Assembly (NCBI RefSeq): GCF_017306545.1
Contig: NZ_JAFKID010000029.1
Location: forward strand, 1 to 52,516
Origin: Mesorhizobium sp.
GTDB lineage: Bacteria > Pseudomonadota > Alphaproteobacteria > Rhizobiales > Rhizobiaceae
DNA length: 52,516 nucleotides
Reading direction: 5' to 3'
The notes beneath the pieces were generated by a model. The model did not search any database, had not been told where the DNA came from, and saw only the letters and a program-made list of their open reading frames with translations. Position numbers and translations under genes: made by a program. Positions 1 through 8,707 of this stretch are shown here, one piece after another (position 1 is the first letter of the stretch; every line of letters starts with the position of its first letter).

Positions 1-291
1 GCCCGGGGAGGTTCCGTCCAAGGGTTCCCCTGGGGGTAATACGGCCCCCGCGCGCTGGACGAGCGCTGCAAGCCATCGGCCGGTGTCGGCGCAAATGCCG
101 GCATCGTGAGCTGCGGTGAAGCGGAACGGACGGGAACGGAAATCGCCGGACGGCGGTCTTCGGATCGCAGTTTTATGAAATTCGGCAGCGTTCCGACGAC
201 CGCTGTCTTCCCGCCCCCACCAACCGGGGTCAGCTCTTTGACAATAGCCAGGGCCGAAAGGCAGCGTGGCGAGGAAGAAGTGCGCCGGCAT
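1..291. other. Gene-free segment with two strong hairpins
   Basis: I see no convincing coding region here. Two structured stretches stand out. Around 17-62, CGTCCA pairs with TGGACG and encloses a GGGGG/CCCCC hairpin. Around 83-104, TGTCGGC and GCCGGCA pair across a GCAAAT loop. They could be the 3' part or terminator of a transcript that begins to the left of the window, or a small RNA. I checked by eye for SRP RNA, tmRNA and RNase P signatures and recognise none. Confidence 0.35.
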
Positions 292-441
292 TCCCCTCCC
301 CCCTTGAGGGGAGGGTGCCGCCCGAAGGGCGGTGGGAGGGGTCGCTGCGGCCGTGCGCCGACATTCTTCGCGTCGGAGCGTTGGAGGTTACCCCTCCCGT
401 CAGGCCTGCGGCCTGCCACCCTCCCCTCGAGGGGGAGGGAG
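292..441. repeat. Long inverted repeat, C/G-rich intergenic element (copy A)
   Basis: The left arm (292-342) holds CCCCTCC and TTGAGGGGAGGG, then GCCGCCC/GGGCGG. The right arm (390-441) is its imperfect reverse complement and holds ACCCCTCCC and CTCGAGGGGGAGGG. Each arm folds on itself and the two arms also pair with each other. Related elements lie at 46414-46507 and 50552-50668, always outside genes. This looks like a non-coding palindromic intergenic repeat; no transposase is present. Confidence 0.6.
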
Positions 442-451
442 CGCCTCCCCG

Positions 452-1939
452 TCAAGCCAGAGAAATCCACGCCGTTTTCAGGTCCGTATACTTGTCGAAG
501 GCATGCAGCGATTTGTCCCGGCCGAAGCCGGACTGGCCGAAGCCGCCGAGCGGCACGGTGAGGTCGGCGCCGCCATAGGTGTTGACATGGACGACGCCGG
601 CGCGGATTGCCCGCACCATGCGGTGCGCGGTGGCAAGGTTGGACGTCCACACCGCCGCGGCAAGGCCGTAAACGGTGGCGTTGGCGAGCCGCGCCGCCTC
701 CGCCTCGTCCTCGAAACGCGACACCGCCAGCACCGGGCCGAACACCTCCTCCCGCGCCAAGCGCATCGAAGGCGCCACGCCGTCGAAGATGGTCGGCTCC
801 ATGTAAAAGCCGCCCGTCTCCTCCAGCACGCGCCGGCCGCCGGCGACGAGGCGCGCGCCCTCGCGTTCGGCGTCCGCGACGTGGCCGAGGTCCTTGGCGA
901 GTTGGTCCGCGCTGGTGACGGCACCCGCATCGGTGCCGAGGTCGAGTGGGTCGCCGACCTTCATCTTTTTCGTCACCGCCACGAGCCTCTCCATGAAGGC
1001 GTCGTAGACGGACGCCTGCACCAGGAGCCGCGAGCCGGCCACGCAGACCTGGCCGGAATTGCGAAAAATGCCGAAGGCCGAGACCTTCGCCGCCTTGTCG
1101 AGGTCGGGCGCATCGGCGAAGACGATGTTGGGCGACTTGCCGCCGAGTTCCAGATGCACGCGCTTGAGGTTCGAGCGGGCGGAATATTCGAGCAGCCGCC
1201 GGCCGACAAGTCCCGAGCCGGTGAAGGCCAGCGCGTCCACGTCCATATGCAGGCCGAGCGCTTCGCCGGTGACGGCACCCCGCCCGGTGACGATGTTGAA
1301 GACGCCTTCCGGCACGCCCGCCTCGGCCGCCAGTTCGCCGAGCCTGAGCAGCGTCAGCGACGCGGCCTCGGCCGGCTTCAGCACCACCGAATTGCCGGCG
1401 GCGAGCGCCGGCGCCACCTTCCAGGCGCCGATCATCATCGGGAAGTTCCACGGCACGATGGCCGCCACCACGCCGAGCGGTTCGCGGTGGACGAGGCCGA
1501 GAACGTCCGGCGCGGTCGGCGCGATCTCGCCATAGACCTTGTCGATGGCCTCGGCGTAGTAGCGGAAGGTGGCGGCGGCCGACAGCGGCTCGGCCTTGTA
1601 GGCCATGCCGATCTCGGTGCCGTTGTCGCGGACCCCGAGGACCGCGAGTTCCAGCGCGTTCTTCTCGATCAGGTCAGCGAGCTTGAGCAGCACCTTCTTG
1701 CGCTGGGCGGGGGCGGCGCGCGACCACGCACCCTTTTCGAATGCCGCCCGCGCCGCCTTCACGGCGCGGGCGACGTCCTCGGTACCGGCATCGGCGATGC
1801 TGCCGATACGGCTGCCGTCGATCGGCGAGACGACGTCGAGTTCCGCACCGGCGGCCGGCTCCGTCCATTTGCCGCCGATCCACAATTGCTGGTCGCCGAC
1901 AGGCAGGGTGCGCAGGCGGTCGATAGCGGACTGGTCCAA
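452..1939 (-). CDS. Aldehyde dehydrogenase (NAD(P)+-dependent, PuuC-like)
   Basis: A cytoplasmic aldehyde dehydrogenase of 495 aa, normal length for the family, oxidising an aldehyde to a carboxylate. Visible residues are PWNF with Asn165, the cofactor-binding Lys188 in LKPAE, the general base Glu264 in ELGGK, and catalytic Cys299 in NSGQVC. The open frame runs far upstream, but the likely start is TTG at 1939, with GGAG about 7 bases ahead. It lies 11 bp behind the APC permease stop, so the two are one operon. With the nearby class III aminotransferase it probably oxidises the aldehyde made from an imported amine; the substrate cannot be read from sequence. Enzyme class is certain, physiological role is inferred. 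Confidence 0.9.
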   Translation of the reverse strand: MDQSAIDRLRTLPVGDQQLWIGGKWTEPAAGAELDVVSPIDGSRIGSIADAGTEDVARAVKAARAAFEKGAWSRAAPAQRKKVLLKLADLIEKNALELAVLGVRDNGTEIGMAYKAEPLSAAATFRYYAEAIDKVYGEIAPTAPDVLGLVHREPLGVVAAIVPWNFPMMIGAWKVAPALAAGNSVVLKPAEAASLTLLRLGELAAEAGVPEGVFNIVTGRGAVTGEALGLHMDVDALAFTGSGLVGRRLLEYSARSNLKRVHLELGGKSPNIVFADAPDLDKAAKVSAFGIFRNSGQVCVAGSRLLVQASVYDAFMERLVAVTKKMKVGDPLDLGTDAGAVTSADQLAKDLGHVADAEREGARLVAGGRRVLEETGGFYMEPTIFDGVAPSMRLAREEVFGPVLAVSRFEDEAEAARLANATVYGLAAAVWTSNLATAHRMVRAIRAGVVHVNTYGGADLTVPLGGFGQSGFGRDKSLHAFDKYTDLKTAWISLA

Positions 1940-1950
1940 GATGATCTCCG

Positions 1951-3417
1951 TCAGAATTGCTGGCTGCCGAGGCGGGCGAAGGCTGCCGCATCGCGCCCCT
2001 TCAACGCAACCGCCAGCAGATAGCCGACCACCGCCGCGATCAGCACCAGCGATGGCAGGAACCAGCCGAGCACGCCCGACGCGCCCGACAGGTTGCCGAA
2101 ATTGGTGACGATCTGGAAGATGATGAACAGAAGCGCAAGCCCCGCCACGGTCGGCAACACCTTGGCCTTCAGCGCATTGGGCTCCAGCGACGGATTGCGC
2201 GTGAAGAACGCCACCACCGAGGCCGAGGTAAGCGCCATCAGGACGATGATGCCCAGCGTGCCGACATTGGTCAGCCAGGAAAACAGCGCCAGCACCGGGT
2301 CCTGCCCGGTCGCCGCGAACAGCGCGATCACCAGCACGGCGATGGCGGTCTGCACCAGCGAGCCGACATGCGGGCTCTGGAAGCGGGGATGAGTGACGCC
2401 GAGCGCTTCCGGCAACAGCCTCTCGCGGCCGGCGACGTAGAAGTAGCGGGCGACGCCGTTGTGGAAGGCGGTGACGCCGGCAAACAGAGAGGACACGAAC
2501 AGGATGTTCATAAGCTGGGTGAGCAGCGGCCCGACATAGCGGTCGGACAGGCCGAACAGGAAGGTCGTCGGGTCCTTCAATCCCTGCAACGTCGGCACCA
2601 GTTTGTCGACGCCGGCGCCGTTCGCCATCAGCCAGCTCGTGAACATATAGAACAGGCCGATGATGAGGACGGAAATGTAGGTGGCGCGCGGCACCGTGCG
2701 GGCGGGCTCGCGCGCTTCCTCCGAATAGATGGTCGTCGCCTCGAAACCGATGAAGGCGGCGAAGCAGAACAGCAGCCCGATGGCCGGCGAGCCGGACAGC
2801 ATCTGCGTCGGCGTGAAAGGCGCGAGGCTCAGGCCCGCATCGCCGCCTTTGAACAGGATGGCAGCGTCTACGACCAGCACCACCAGATATTCGAGCAGCA
2901 CCAGAACGGTCAGGATCTTCGCCGACAGGTCGACGCGGCGGTAGCCGAGCACGCCGACCAGCGCGATGCCGACGAAGCACCACACCCACCACGGCAGGTC
3001 GAGGCCCCAGCCGGCGAACAGACCCGACGTCGCCGCGCCGAACAGGCCGAACACGCCGATCTGCATGCAGTTGTAGCTGAGGATGGCGATCAGCGCCGCA
3101 GCCCCGCCGAGATTTCCGCCCAGGCCTCGCGCCGTATAGGCGTAGAAAGCGCCGGCGTTCGCTACATGCCGCGCCATCGCCACATAGCCGACGGCGAAGA
3201 CGAGCAGCAGCGCGGTGACGACGAGGAAGGTGCCGGGAATGCCGGCGCCGTTGCCCATCAGCATGGAAAGCGGCACGCCGCCGGCCACCGCCGTCAGCGG
3301 CGCCGCCGCCGACACCACCAGGAACGTCACCGCGCCGACGCCGAGGCTGTTGCGGCGCAAACGGTTGGCTTCGCCGGCTGGTCCGCCGGTATCTCCGGTA
3401 TCGATTGTCGCTGTCAT
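1951..3417 (-). CDS. APC-family amino acid/amine permease
   Basis: Inner-membrane transporter of the amino acid-polyamine-organocation family, 488 aa with about 12 hydrophobic segments. The first segment has the loop typical of the family (VSAAAPLTAVAGG), and FCFAAFIGFEATTIYSEEA near the middle is a classic APC helix with its following charged loop. I chose ATG at 3417, preceded by GGAGGAGGG; the frame extends another 40 codons upstream without an RBS. It is first in an operon with the downstream aldehyde dehydrogenase and diverges from an IclR regulator, suggesting substrate-responsive control. Likely cargo is an amine or amino acid processed by the neighbouring enzymes; the exact substrate is unknown. 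Confidence 0.88.
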   Translation of the reverse strand: MTATIDTGDTGGPAGEANRLRRNSLGVGAVTFLVVSAAAPLTAVAGGVPLSMLMGNGAGIPGTFLVVTALLLVFAVGYVAMARHVANAGAFYAYTARGLGGNLGGAAALIAILSYNCMQIGVFGLFGAATSGLFAGWGLDLPWWVWCFVGIALVGVLGYRRVDLSAKILTVLVLLEYLVVLVVDAAILFKGGDAGLSLAPFTPTQMLSGSPAIGLLFCFAAFIGFEATTIYSEEAREPARTVPRATYISVLIIGLFYMFTSWLMANGAGVDKLVPTLQGLKDPTTFLFGLSDRYVGPLLTQLMNILFVSSLFAGVTAFHNGVARYFYVAGRERLLPEALGVTHPRFQSPHVGSLVQTAIAVLVIALFAATGQDPVLALFSWLTNVGTLGIIVLMALTSASVVAFFTRNPSLEPNALKAKVLPTVAGLALLFIIFQIVTNFGNLSGASGVLGWFLPSLVLIAAVVGYLLAVALKGRDAAAFARLGSQQF

Positions 3418-3595
3418 GGAAAGCCCTCCTCCAGGCCGTGGCGCGAACTGCGCCGGAAACAGACGTTTCGGAATGCCGTGGAACGGATCGACCGTCGTTT
3501 CATTATTTTCAACGGCATTTCGAATATAGACTTGCAAAGGAAGATTGGACCTGTCAAGTTATTTCGCGCGTTAAGTATCGGGAGGAACGCAGGCG

Positions 3596-4366
3596 ATGAG
3601 CACGGTGCACAAAGCCGTCTCGCTGTTGGACGTGCTGGGCAGCGGCGAGGCCGAGATGGCGCTGGCCGACATCGCGCGCGCGGCTGATTTCGACAAGGCG
3701 ACGACGCGCCGCCTGCTGGTGGCCCTTATCGATCACAGCCTGGTCGAGCAGGACGGCGAAAGCCGCCTCTACCGGCTGGGCGCCGGCATCGCCCGGCTGG
3801 CGCTGATGCGCGAGGCGCATTTCCCCTTCCTGCGCACGGCCGCACCGGTCGTCGACAGTCTCGCCGCCGCGACGGGCGAAACCGCGCACCTGTCCGAACA
3901 TTCAAGGCGCGGCCTGATTTCCGTGCATGTGGTGGAATCGGCCAAGGCCAATCGCATCTTCGTGCCGTTGGGCGGACAATTGCCGCTGCACGCCACCGCC
4001 TCGGGCATCGCCTTCCTCGCCTTTGCCCGGCCGGACGTGCGCACCGCCGCGCTGGCCGGCGGGTTCGAGCCCTATACGGCGCACACCATCGTCGATCCCG
4101 CCGCGCTGGCTAGTCATGTCGAGGACGCCCGCCGGCGCGGCTACTCGATCGGCACGCAGGGCTTCGAGGAAGGCGTCGACAGCGTCGCCGCCCCCATCCT
4201 CGACACGGCGGGCCTGTCGATCGGCGCCGTCGCGCTGGCCGCCCCGTGCTCGCGCGTCTCGGGCGGCGACCTCGACCGTTACGGCGCGCTGGTGGCGGCG
4301 GCCAGCCGCGAGATCGGCGAACGGCTCTACGGCCGCGCCACGACGCCTCAGCGCAAGCGGGCATGA
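3596..4366 (+). CDS. IclR-family transcriptional regulator
   Basis: A 256-aa DNA-binding regulator. An N-terminal winged helix (about residues 1-60, with DIARAADFDKATTRRLLVAL as the HTH) is followed by the IclR effector domain from about residue 75 (GETAHLSEHSRRG, LPLHATASGIAFLAF, GFEEGVDSVAAPILD). A GGGAGG ribosome site precedes the ATG. It is divergent from the APC permease and overlaps the next gene, so it heads the plus-strand operon and probably controls both sides from the 178-bp gap. The HTH-effector order is typical and nothing is missing. The ligand is unknown, presumably the amine or its product. Confidence 0.9.
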   Translation: MSTVHKAVSLLDVLGSGEAEMALADIARAADFDKATTRRLLVALIDHSLVEQDGESRLYRLGAGIARLALMREAHFPFLRTAAPVVDSLAAATGETAHLSEHSRRGLISVHVVESAKANRIFVPLGGQLPLHATASGIAFLAFARPDVRTAALAGGFEPYTAHTIVDPAALASHVEDARRRGYSIGTQGFEEGVDSVAAPILDTAGLSIGAVALAAPCSRVSGGDLDRYGALVAAASREIGERLYGRATTPQRKRA

Positions 4367-4386
4367 TGATGAGGGAGGCTACGGGC

Positions 4387-5649
4387 TTGACGAACGACCC
4401 GCGGATCCTGGTGATCGGCACCGGCGACACCAAGGCCGATGAACTGCTGTTCATGCGCGAGCGCATCGAGGCCGTCGGCGGCCGCGCCGTCATGATGGAC
4501 GTCAGCGTGCTGGGCGATCCGCCCTACCGGCCCGAACACGACAAGCACGAGGTGGCCGCCGCCGCCGGCACCACCATCGAGGCGGTCGCCGAAAGCGGCG
4601 ACGAGAATTCCGCCATGACGCTGATGGCGGAGGGTGCGGCCGGCCTTGCCCGTACGCTCTACGGGCGCGGCGAGATCGACGGCATGATCGCGCTGGGCGG
4701 CACGATGGGCACGGACCTCGCGCTCGACGTCGCCCTTGCCCTGCCGCTCGGCGTGCCGAAATTCGTCGTCTCGACAATCGCCTATTCGCATCTGGTGCCG
4801 CCGGACCGCATCGCCACCGACCTGATGATGATCCTGTGGGCCGGAGGGCTTTATGGACTCAACAGCACCTGCAAGGCCGCGCTGTCGCAGGCCTGCGGCG
4901 CCGTCGTCGGCGCCGCCCGCGCCGCCGTCCGGCCGCAGACGGAGCGGCCGATCGTCGCCATGAGTTCGCTCGGCAAAAGCTGCCTCGCCTACATGGTCAC
5001 GCTGAAGCCGGAACTGGAGCGGCGCGGCTACGAGGTCGTCGTCTTCCACACCACCGGCATGGGCGGCCGCGCCCTGGAGGCGATAGCCGCCCAGCGCGGC
5101 TTCGTCGCCGTCATGGACTTCAGCCTCCAGGAAGTCGCCAACCAGCTCATGGGTTCTGTCGTCAATTCCGGCGCCGACCGGCTGGAAAATGCCGGCCGCG
5201 CAGCCATCCCGCAGATCGTCGCGCCCGGCGCCGCCGACATGGTCGATTTCCCGACCTGGCAACCGGTTCCGCCGCGCTTCGCTGAGCGCCCCTACCATGC
5301 CCACAACCGCCTCCTCGCTTCGGTCACGTCCGACGGCCCGACGCGGCGCGAGATCGCCCGCGCCATCGCCGGCAAGCTGGCGGGCGCCGCCGCGCCGACC
5401 GCCTTCATCCTGCCCGCCGGCGGCATCCAGCAGTGGGATCAGCAGGGCGAACCGCTCTACGAGCCCGATGCGCTCGCCGCCTTCGTGGACGAGATGCGCG
5501 CCGCTGTGCCCGCTTCCGTCGAGATGCACGAGGTCGCAGGCCACATCAACGATCCCGCCTTTGCCGCAAAGGCGCTGGAGATCTTCGACCGCTGGGTAGC
5601 CGAAGGCATCGTTGCGCCGGGTGTTCGCAAGGGCGAGGCGGCTGCATGA
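4387..5649 (+). CDS. Tm-1-like ATP-binding domain protein (UPF0261)
   Basis: A 420-aa protein of the Tm-1-like ATP-binding/UPF0261 family. The N-terminal half carries ILVIGTGDTKADEL and a glycine-rich IALGGTMGTDLA; the C-terminal half carries VVVFHTTGMGGRALE and ILPAGGIQQWDQQGEPLY, both hallmark stretches. The start is uncertain. TTG at 4387 has GAGGGAGG at ideal spacing, while three tandem ATG codons at 4363-4371 overlap the iclR stop but lack a clear RBS. The bacterial role of this family is poorly known; in plants the related domain confers viral resistance. It often neighbours a TIM-barrel partner (PEP-hydrolase family), which is absent here. It is probably a metabolic enzyme of this catabolic operon. 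Confidence 0.85.
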   Translation: MTNDPRILVIGTGDTKADELLFMRERIEAVGGRAVMMDVSVLGDPPYRPEHDKHEVAAAAGTTIEAVAESGDENSAMTLMAEGAAGLARTLYGRGEIDGMIALGGTMGTDLALDVALALPLGVPKFVVSTIAYSHLVPPDRIATDLMMILWAGGLYGLNSTCKAALSQACGAVVGAARAAVRPQTERPIVAMSSLGKSCLAYMVTLKPELERRGYEVVVFHTTGMGGRALEAIAAQRGFVAVMDFSLQEVANQLMGSVVNSGADRLENAGRAAIPQIVAPGAADMVDFPTWQPVPPRFAERPYHAHNRLLASVTSDGPTRREIARAIAGKLAGAAAPTAFILPAGGIQQWDQQGEPLYEPDALAAFVDEMRAAVPASVEMHEVAGHINDPAFAAKALEIFDRWVAEGIVAPGVRKGEAAA

Positions 5650-6308
5650 GCACGCATCCCAAAGCCCTCGTCCTCGACTTCGGCGGCGTGGTGACGAAGA
5701 CGCTGTTCGAGACGCATGCGCTGACCGAGCGCGCACTCGGCCTGAAAGCCGGAACGCTTGCATGGCGCGGGCCGTTCGACCCCGCCGCCGATCCGCTGTG
5801 GCGCTCCATGCAGGCCGACGAAATCAGCGAGCGCGACTACTGGAAGGCGCGCACGCGCGAAGTCGGCGCGCTGGTCGGCGAAGACTGGACGGACATGTCC
5901 ACCTTTGTGCGCCGGGCCCGCGGCGCCGAACCGCAAGCCGTGGTGCGACCGCAAGCGGACCGCGCCATCCGCGCCGCCCATGCCGCCGGCGTCGGTCTCG
6001 CCATCCTGTCCAACGAGCTCGACCTGTTCTACGGCGCCGATTTCCGCACTCGCCTGCCGCTGCTGTCCCTGTTCGAGACGATCGTCGACGCCACCTATAC
6101 CGGCGTCCTCAAGCCCGACGCCCGCGCCTACCAGTCGGTCGGCGACGCGCTCGGCCTGCCGCTGGAAGCCTGCGTCTTCGTCGACGACCAGAAACGCAAC
6201 GTCGACGGCGCATTGGCCGCCGGCATGATCGCGGTATGGTTCGACGTGGCGCAACCCGCGAAATCCTATGCCGAAGCGCTCGACCATTTCGGCATCGCTT
6301 TTTCCTGA
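5646..6308 (+). CDS. HAD-superfamily hydrolase (subfamily IA)
   Basis: A 220-aa HAD hydrolase, coupled to the upstream gene by an ATGA overlap. The four HAD motifs are visible: nucleophile Asp11 in LDFGGVV, Ser in ILSNE, Lys in VLKPD, and the acidic pair in FVDDQKRN. Motif I reads D-x-G rather than D-x-D, as in some phosphatases and dehalogenase-like members, so the second catalytic Asp is absent. Substrate cannot be predicted; a small phosphorylated or halogenated organic acid is possible. Its position between the Tm-1-like gene and the aminotransferase suggests a step or repair reaction in the same pathway. Confidence 0.85.
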   Translation: MSTHPKALVLDFGGVVTKTLFETHALTERALGLKAGTLAWRGPFDPAADPLWRSMQADEISERDYWKARTREVGALVGEDWTDMSTFVRRARGAEPQAVVRPQADRAIRAAHAAGVGLAILSNELDLFYGADFRTRLPLLSLFETIVDATYTGVLKPDARAYQSVGDALGLPLEACVFVDDQKRNVDGALAAGMIAVWFDVAQPAKSYAEALDHFGIAFS

Positions 6309-6326
6309 CCCCTGGAGTGCCCTGAC

Positions 6327-7679
6327 ATGCGCGACACCAATTTCCTTATCGAAAACAACGCCAAGCCGATCTGGCACCCGATGGCGCATCCGGCGGAGAT
6401 GCGCGGCAATCCGCCGAAGGTCATCATGAAAGGCGAAGGCGCGCATGTGACCGACATCGAAGGCCGCACCGTGCTGGACGCCGTCGGCGGGCTGTGGAAC
6501 GTCAACCTCGGCTACAGCTGCGACCCGATCAAGAGGGCCATCGCCGACCAGCTGTCCGCCCTGCCCTACTATTCCGGCTTTCGCGGCACCTCGACCGGCC
6601 CCTCCATCGAACTCGCCTACGAACTGACGCAATGGTTCGAGCCGGAAGGCATGGTGCGCGCCTTCTTCACCTCGGGCGGCTCCGATTCGGTGGAAACCGC
6701 GCTCAGGCTCTCGCGCCAGTACTGGAAGATCCGCGGCCAGGCCGACCGAACGAAGTTCCTGGCTTTGAAGAAGGGCTACCACGGCACCCATTTCGGCGGC
6801 GCCTCCGTAAACGGCAACGCCAATTTCCGCCGCAACTACGAGCCGTTGCTGCCCGGTGTCTTCCACACGCCGGCGCCGTGGACCTACCGCAACCCCTTCG
6901 ATGAATCCGATCCGGTCAGGCTGGCGCAGCTTTGCGCCCGTGCCATCGAGGAGGAAATCGCTTTCCAGGGCGCCGACACCATCGCCGCCTTCATCATGGA
7001 ACCGGTGCTGGGCGCCGGTGGCGTGATCGTGCCGCCGGAAACCTTCATGCCGCTGGTGCGCGCCATCTGCGACCGTCACGACATCCTCCTGATCGCCGAC
7101 GAGGTGGTGACCGCCTTCGGCCGCACCGGCGCATGGTCGGGCTCCAGGCTTTGGGGCGTGAAGCCGGATTTCATGACCATCGCCAAGGCGATCACCTCCG
7201 GCTATTTCCCGCTCGGCGCGACACTGATCTCTCAGAAGGTCGCCGACGTCTTCGAGAGCGACAAGACCAGCTTCGGCGCCATCGGCCACGGCTACACCTA
7301 TTCCGGCCATCCGGTCGGCTGCGCGGCCGGTGTCGCAGCCCTTGCCGAGACGAAACGGCTGAAGCTCAACGAGAACGCCGCCGCGCGTGGCGTGGAACTG
7401 GCGAAGGCGCTGGAAGACCTGAAGGCGAGGCACGCCCTCGTCGGCGACGTGCGCAGCAAGGGCCTGATGGCGGGGATCGAACTGGTGTCCGACCGCGCGA
7501 CCAAGAAGCCGGCCGACAAGAAGACGATGGGCAAGGTCGCCGACGCCGCCTACGAAGCCGGCATCATGCTGCGCGTGTCGGGTAACATGATCATCCTGTC
7601 GCCGCCGCTGGTCATCACGGCAAAGGACGTGGCCAGGATCGCCGAAGGCCTGGACGCGGGGTTGAAGGCGGCAGGATAA
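6327..7679 (+). CDS. Class III PLP-dependent aminotransferase (omega-amine type)
   Basis: A 450-aa fold-type I aminotransferase. SGGSD (116-120) contacts the PLP phosphate, Asp258 in ADEVVTAFGRTG holds the pyridine nitrogen, and Lys287 in TIAKAITSG forms the Schiff base. The length and WHPMAHPAEM-type N-terminus fit the omega-amino acid:pyruvate/polyamine transaminase branch. It is last in the plus-strand operon, 18 bp after the HAD gene. Combined with the permease and aldehyde dehydrogenase it suggests uptake of a primary amine, transamination to an aldehyde, and oxidation to an acid. Substrate candidates include putrescine, GABA, beta-alanine or an aromatic amine such as tyramine; none is proven. 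Confidence 0.88.
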   Translation: MRDTNFLIENNAKPIWHPMAHPAEMRGNPPKVIMKGEGAHVTDIEGRTVLDAVGGLWNVNLGYSCDPIKRAIADQLSALPYYSGFRGTSTGPSIELAYELTQWFEPEGMVRAFFTSGGSDSVETALRLSRQYWKIRGQADRTKFLALKKGYHGTHFGGASVNGNANFRRNYEPLLPGVFHTPAPWTYRNPFDESDPVRLAQLCARAIEEEIAFQGADTIAAFIMEPVLGAGGVIVPPETFMPLVRAICDRHDILLIADEVVTAFGRTGAWSGSRLWGVKPDFMTIAKAITSGYFPLGATLISQKVADVFESDKTSFGAIGHGYTYSGHPVGCAAGVAALAETKRLKLNENAAARGVELAKALEDLKARHALVGDVRSKGLMAGIELVSDRATKKPADKKTMGKVADAAYEAGIMLRVSGNMIILSPPLVITAKDVARIAEGLDAGLKAAG

Positions 7680-7736
7680 GAAGCACCCCATATCTGACCG
7701 TCAGCACCGCCCCTCACCTGGCTGCCGCCATCGCTG

Positions 7737-8615
7737 CTAATCGCGCACCGGCAGCGCCAGATGCTCCCGTCTCCACACCGCCGGCGACTGGCCGGTGGCC
7801 TGCCGGAAGAAGCGCGAGAAATAGGCGGGATCGTTGAAGCCGCAATCGTAGGCTATGTCTTCCACCGCGCGCACGGTGAACAGCAGAAGCCGTTTGGCCT
7901 CAACCAGCCGGCGCTCGCCGACGGCCTGTCTGACGCCAAGTCCGAGAACATCCCGCGCGGCCTTGTCGACCAGGTGGCGCGTGCTGCCGAGTTCGGCGAC
8001 GTAGCGCTCGACCGGCCAGTCGTCGCGGAAATGCCGGTCGACCAGTCGCCGCAGCCGTCCCGCCAGCGCCACCGGCGCCGGCAGCGCGATCGTCTGCCGT
8101 TCCGAGGCCAGCCGCGCAATGCCCGACAGCGCCACGGCGATCATCGGCGGCAGCGTCGTCTCCATGCCGGGCAGCGCGTCGCGATATTCCGCCTGGATGG
8201 CGAGAATCGCCTGTTCGAGCTTTCGCCACAGCATCGGCTCGCCATGGCCGGAAACGAAGACGGGCTGGTCCAGCGCCAGCAGCGACTGGCCGGAGATCGC
8301 CGCCAGCGCGTCTTCCGCTACCGAGACGACGATGGCGTCGGTGCCGGGTTCAATGGTGAAGCCATGGACGATGCCGGCCGGCACGAAGCTCACCGTGGGC
8401 GCCGAAAAAGTCCATGTCTCATCCTCGATGGCATAGACGCCGGACCCGCTCGTCCAGAACGTGACCTGCGCCATCTGCGGATGCCGGTGCGCCGCCACCT
8501 GCCCGCGGTGGATGCTCTCGCGCTGGCGCACCGTCTCGACATGGACGAAGCCGACGGCGAGCCGGCGCGCGGGCACGCCGTAGACGAAGAACTCGGGAAT
8601 GGCGTCGCGGTCCAT
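7737..8615 (-). CDS. hpaA: AraC-family activator of 4-hydroxyphenylacetate hydroxylase genes (HpaA)
   Basis: A 292-aa AraC/XylS regulator. The N-terminal cupin-like sensor holds HRGQVAAHRHPQMAQVTFW, and the C-terminal double HTH ends with IAYDCGFNDPAYFSRFFRQ and a TGQSPAVWRR tail. It lies back to back with hpaB, as hpaA regulators of 4-hydroxyphenylacetate hydroxylase commonly do, and the sensor start resembles that family. I start it at ATG 8615; the open frame continues to 8738 into the hpaB leader but without a usable RBS. It probably binds 4-hydroxyphenylacetate and activates hpaBC. Family is certain; the specific name rests on context and sensor similarity. Confidence 0.8.
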   Translation of the reverse strand: MDRDAIPEFFVYGVPARRLAVGFVHVETVRQRESIHRGQVAAHRHPQMAQVTFWTSGSGVYAIEDETWTFSAPTVSFVPAGIVHGFTIEPGTDAIVVSVAEDALAAISGQSLLALDQPVFVSGHGEPMLWRKLEQAILAIQAEYRDALPGMETTLPPMIAVALSGIARLASERQTIALPAPVALAGRLRRLVDRHFRDDWPVERYVAELGSTRHLVDKAARDVLGLGVRQAVGERRLVEAKRLLLFTVRAVEDIAYDCGFNDPAYFSRFFRQATGQSPAVWRREHLALPVRD

Positions 8616-8682
8616 GGCGCCCGAAAAAGTCCAAGCGGTTTTGTCCTTTCCTCCATAACCCCGCGCTCGGTTCGACGCTACT

Positions 8683-8696
8683 CTTAACGCGTTAAG
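8683..8696. promoter_or_regulatory. Perfect 14-bp palindrome upstream of hpaB, candidate HpaR operator
   Basis: CTTAACGCGTTAAG is a perfect palindrome lying immediately before the hpaB ribosome site (GGGAGG). Related TTAAC half-sites recur upstream of hpaF (13468-13473 and 13518-13523). A MarR dimer could cover it and block hpaBC transcription or initiation. That HpaR binds here is inference. Confidence 0.5.
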
Positions 8697-8707
8697 GGAG
8701 GAACACG

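Noticed and set aside
292-441. CRISPR array or IS terminal repeats
   Set aside because: There is no regular spacing of direct repeats, no cas gene and no transposase; it is a single inverted structure.
332-2023. 563-codon open frame on the plus strand across the aldehyde dehydrogenase
   Set aside because: It is antisense to a clear ALDH with all catalytic residues; its Arg/His-rich composition is typical of the mirror frame of a high-GC gene.
3418-3595. A defined IclR operator and sigma70 promoter in the permease/iclR gap
   Set aside because: TTGACA is present on the minus strand (about 3553-3558) but no -10 at proper spacing and no convincing IclR-type palindrome could be fixed.
1957-3687. 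576-codon plus-strand open frame opposite the APC permease
   Set aside because: Low-complexity Gln/Arg/His-rich antisense shadow; the permease on the other strand has the right hydrophobic pattern and RBS.
5457-7691. 744-codon minus-strand open frame across the HAD and aminotransferase genes
   Set aside because: Antisense to two genes with intact family motifs; no recognisable domain.
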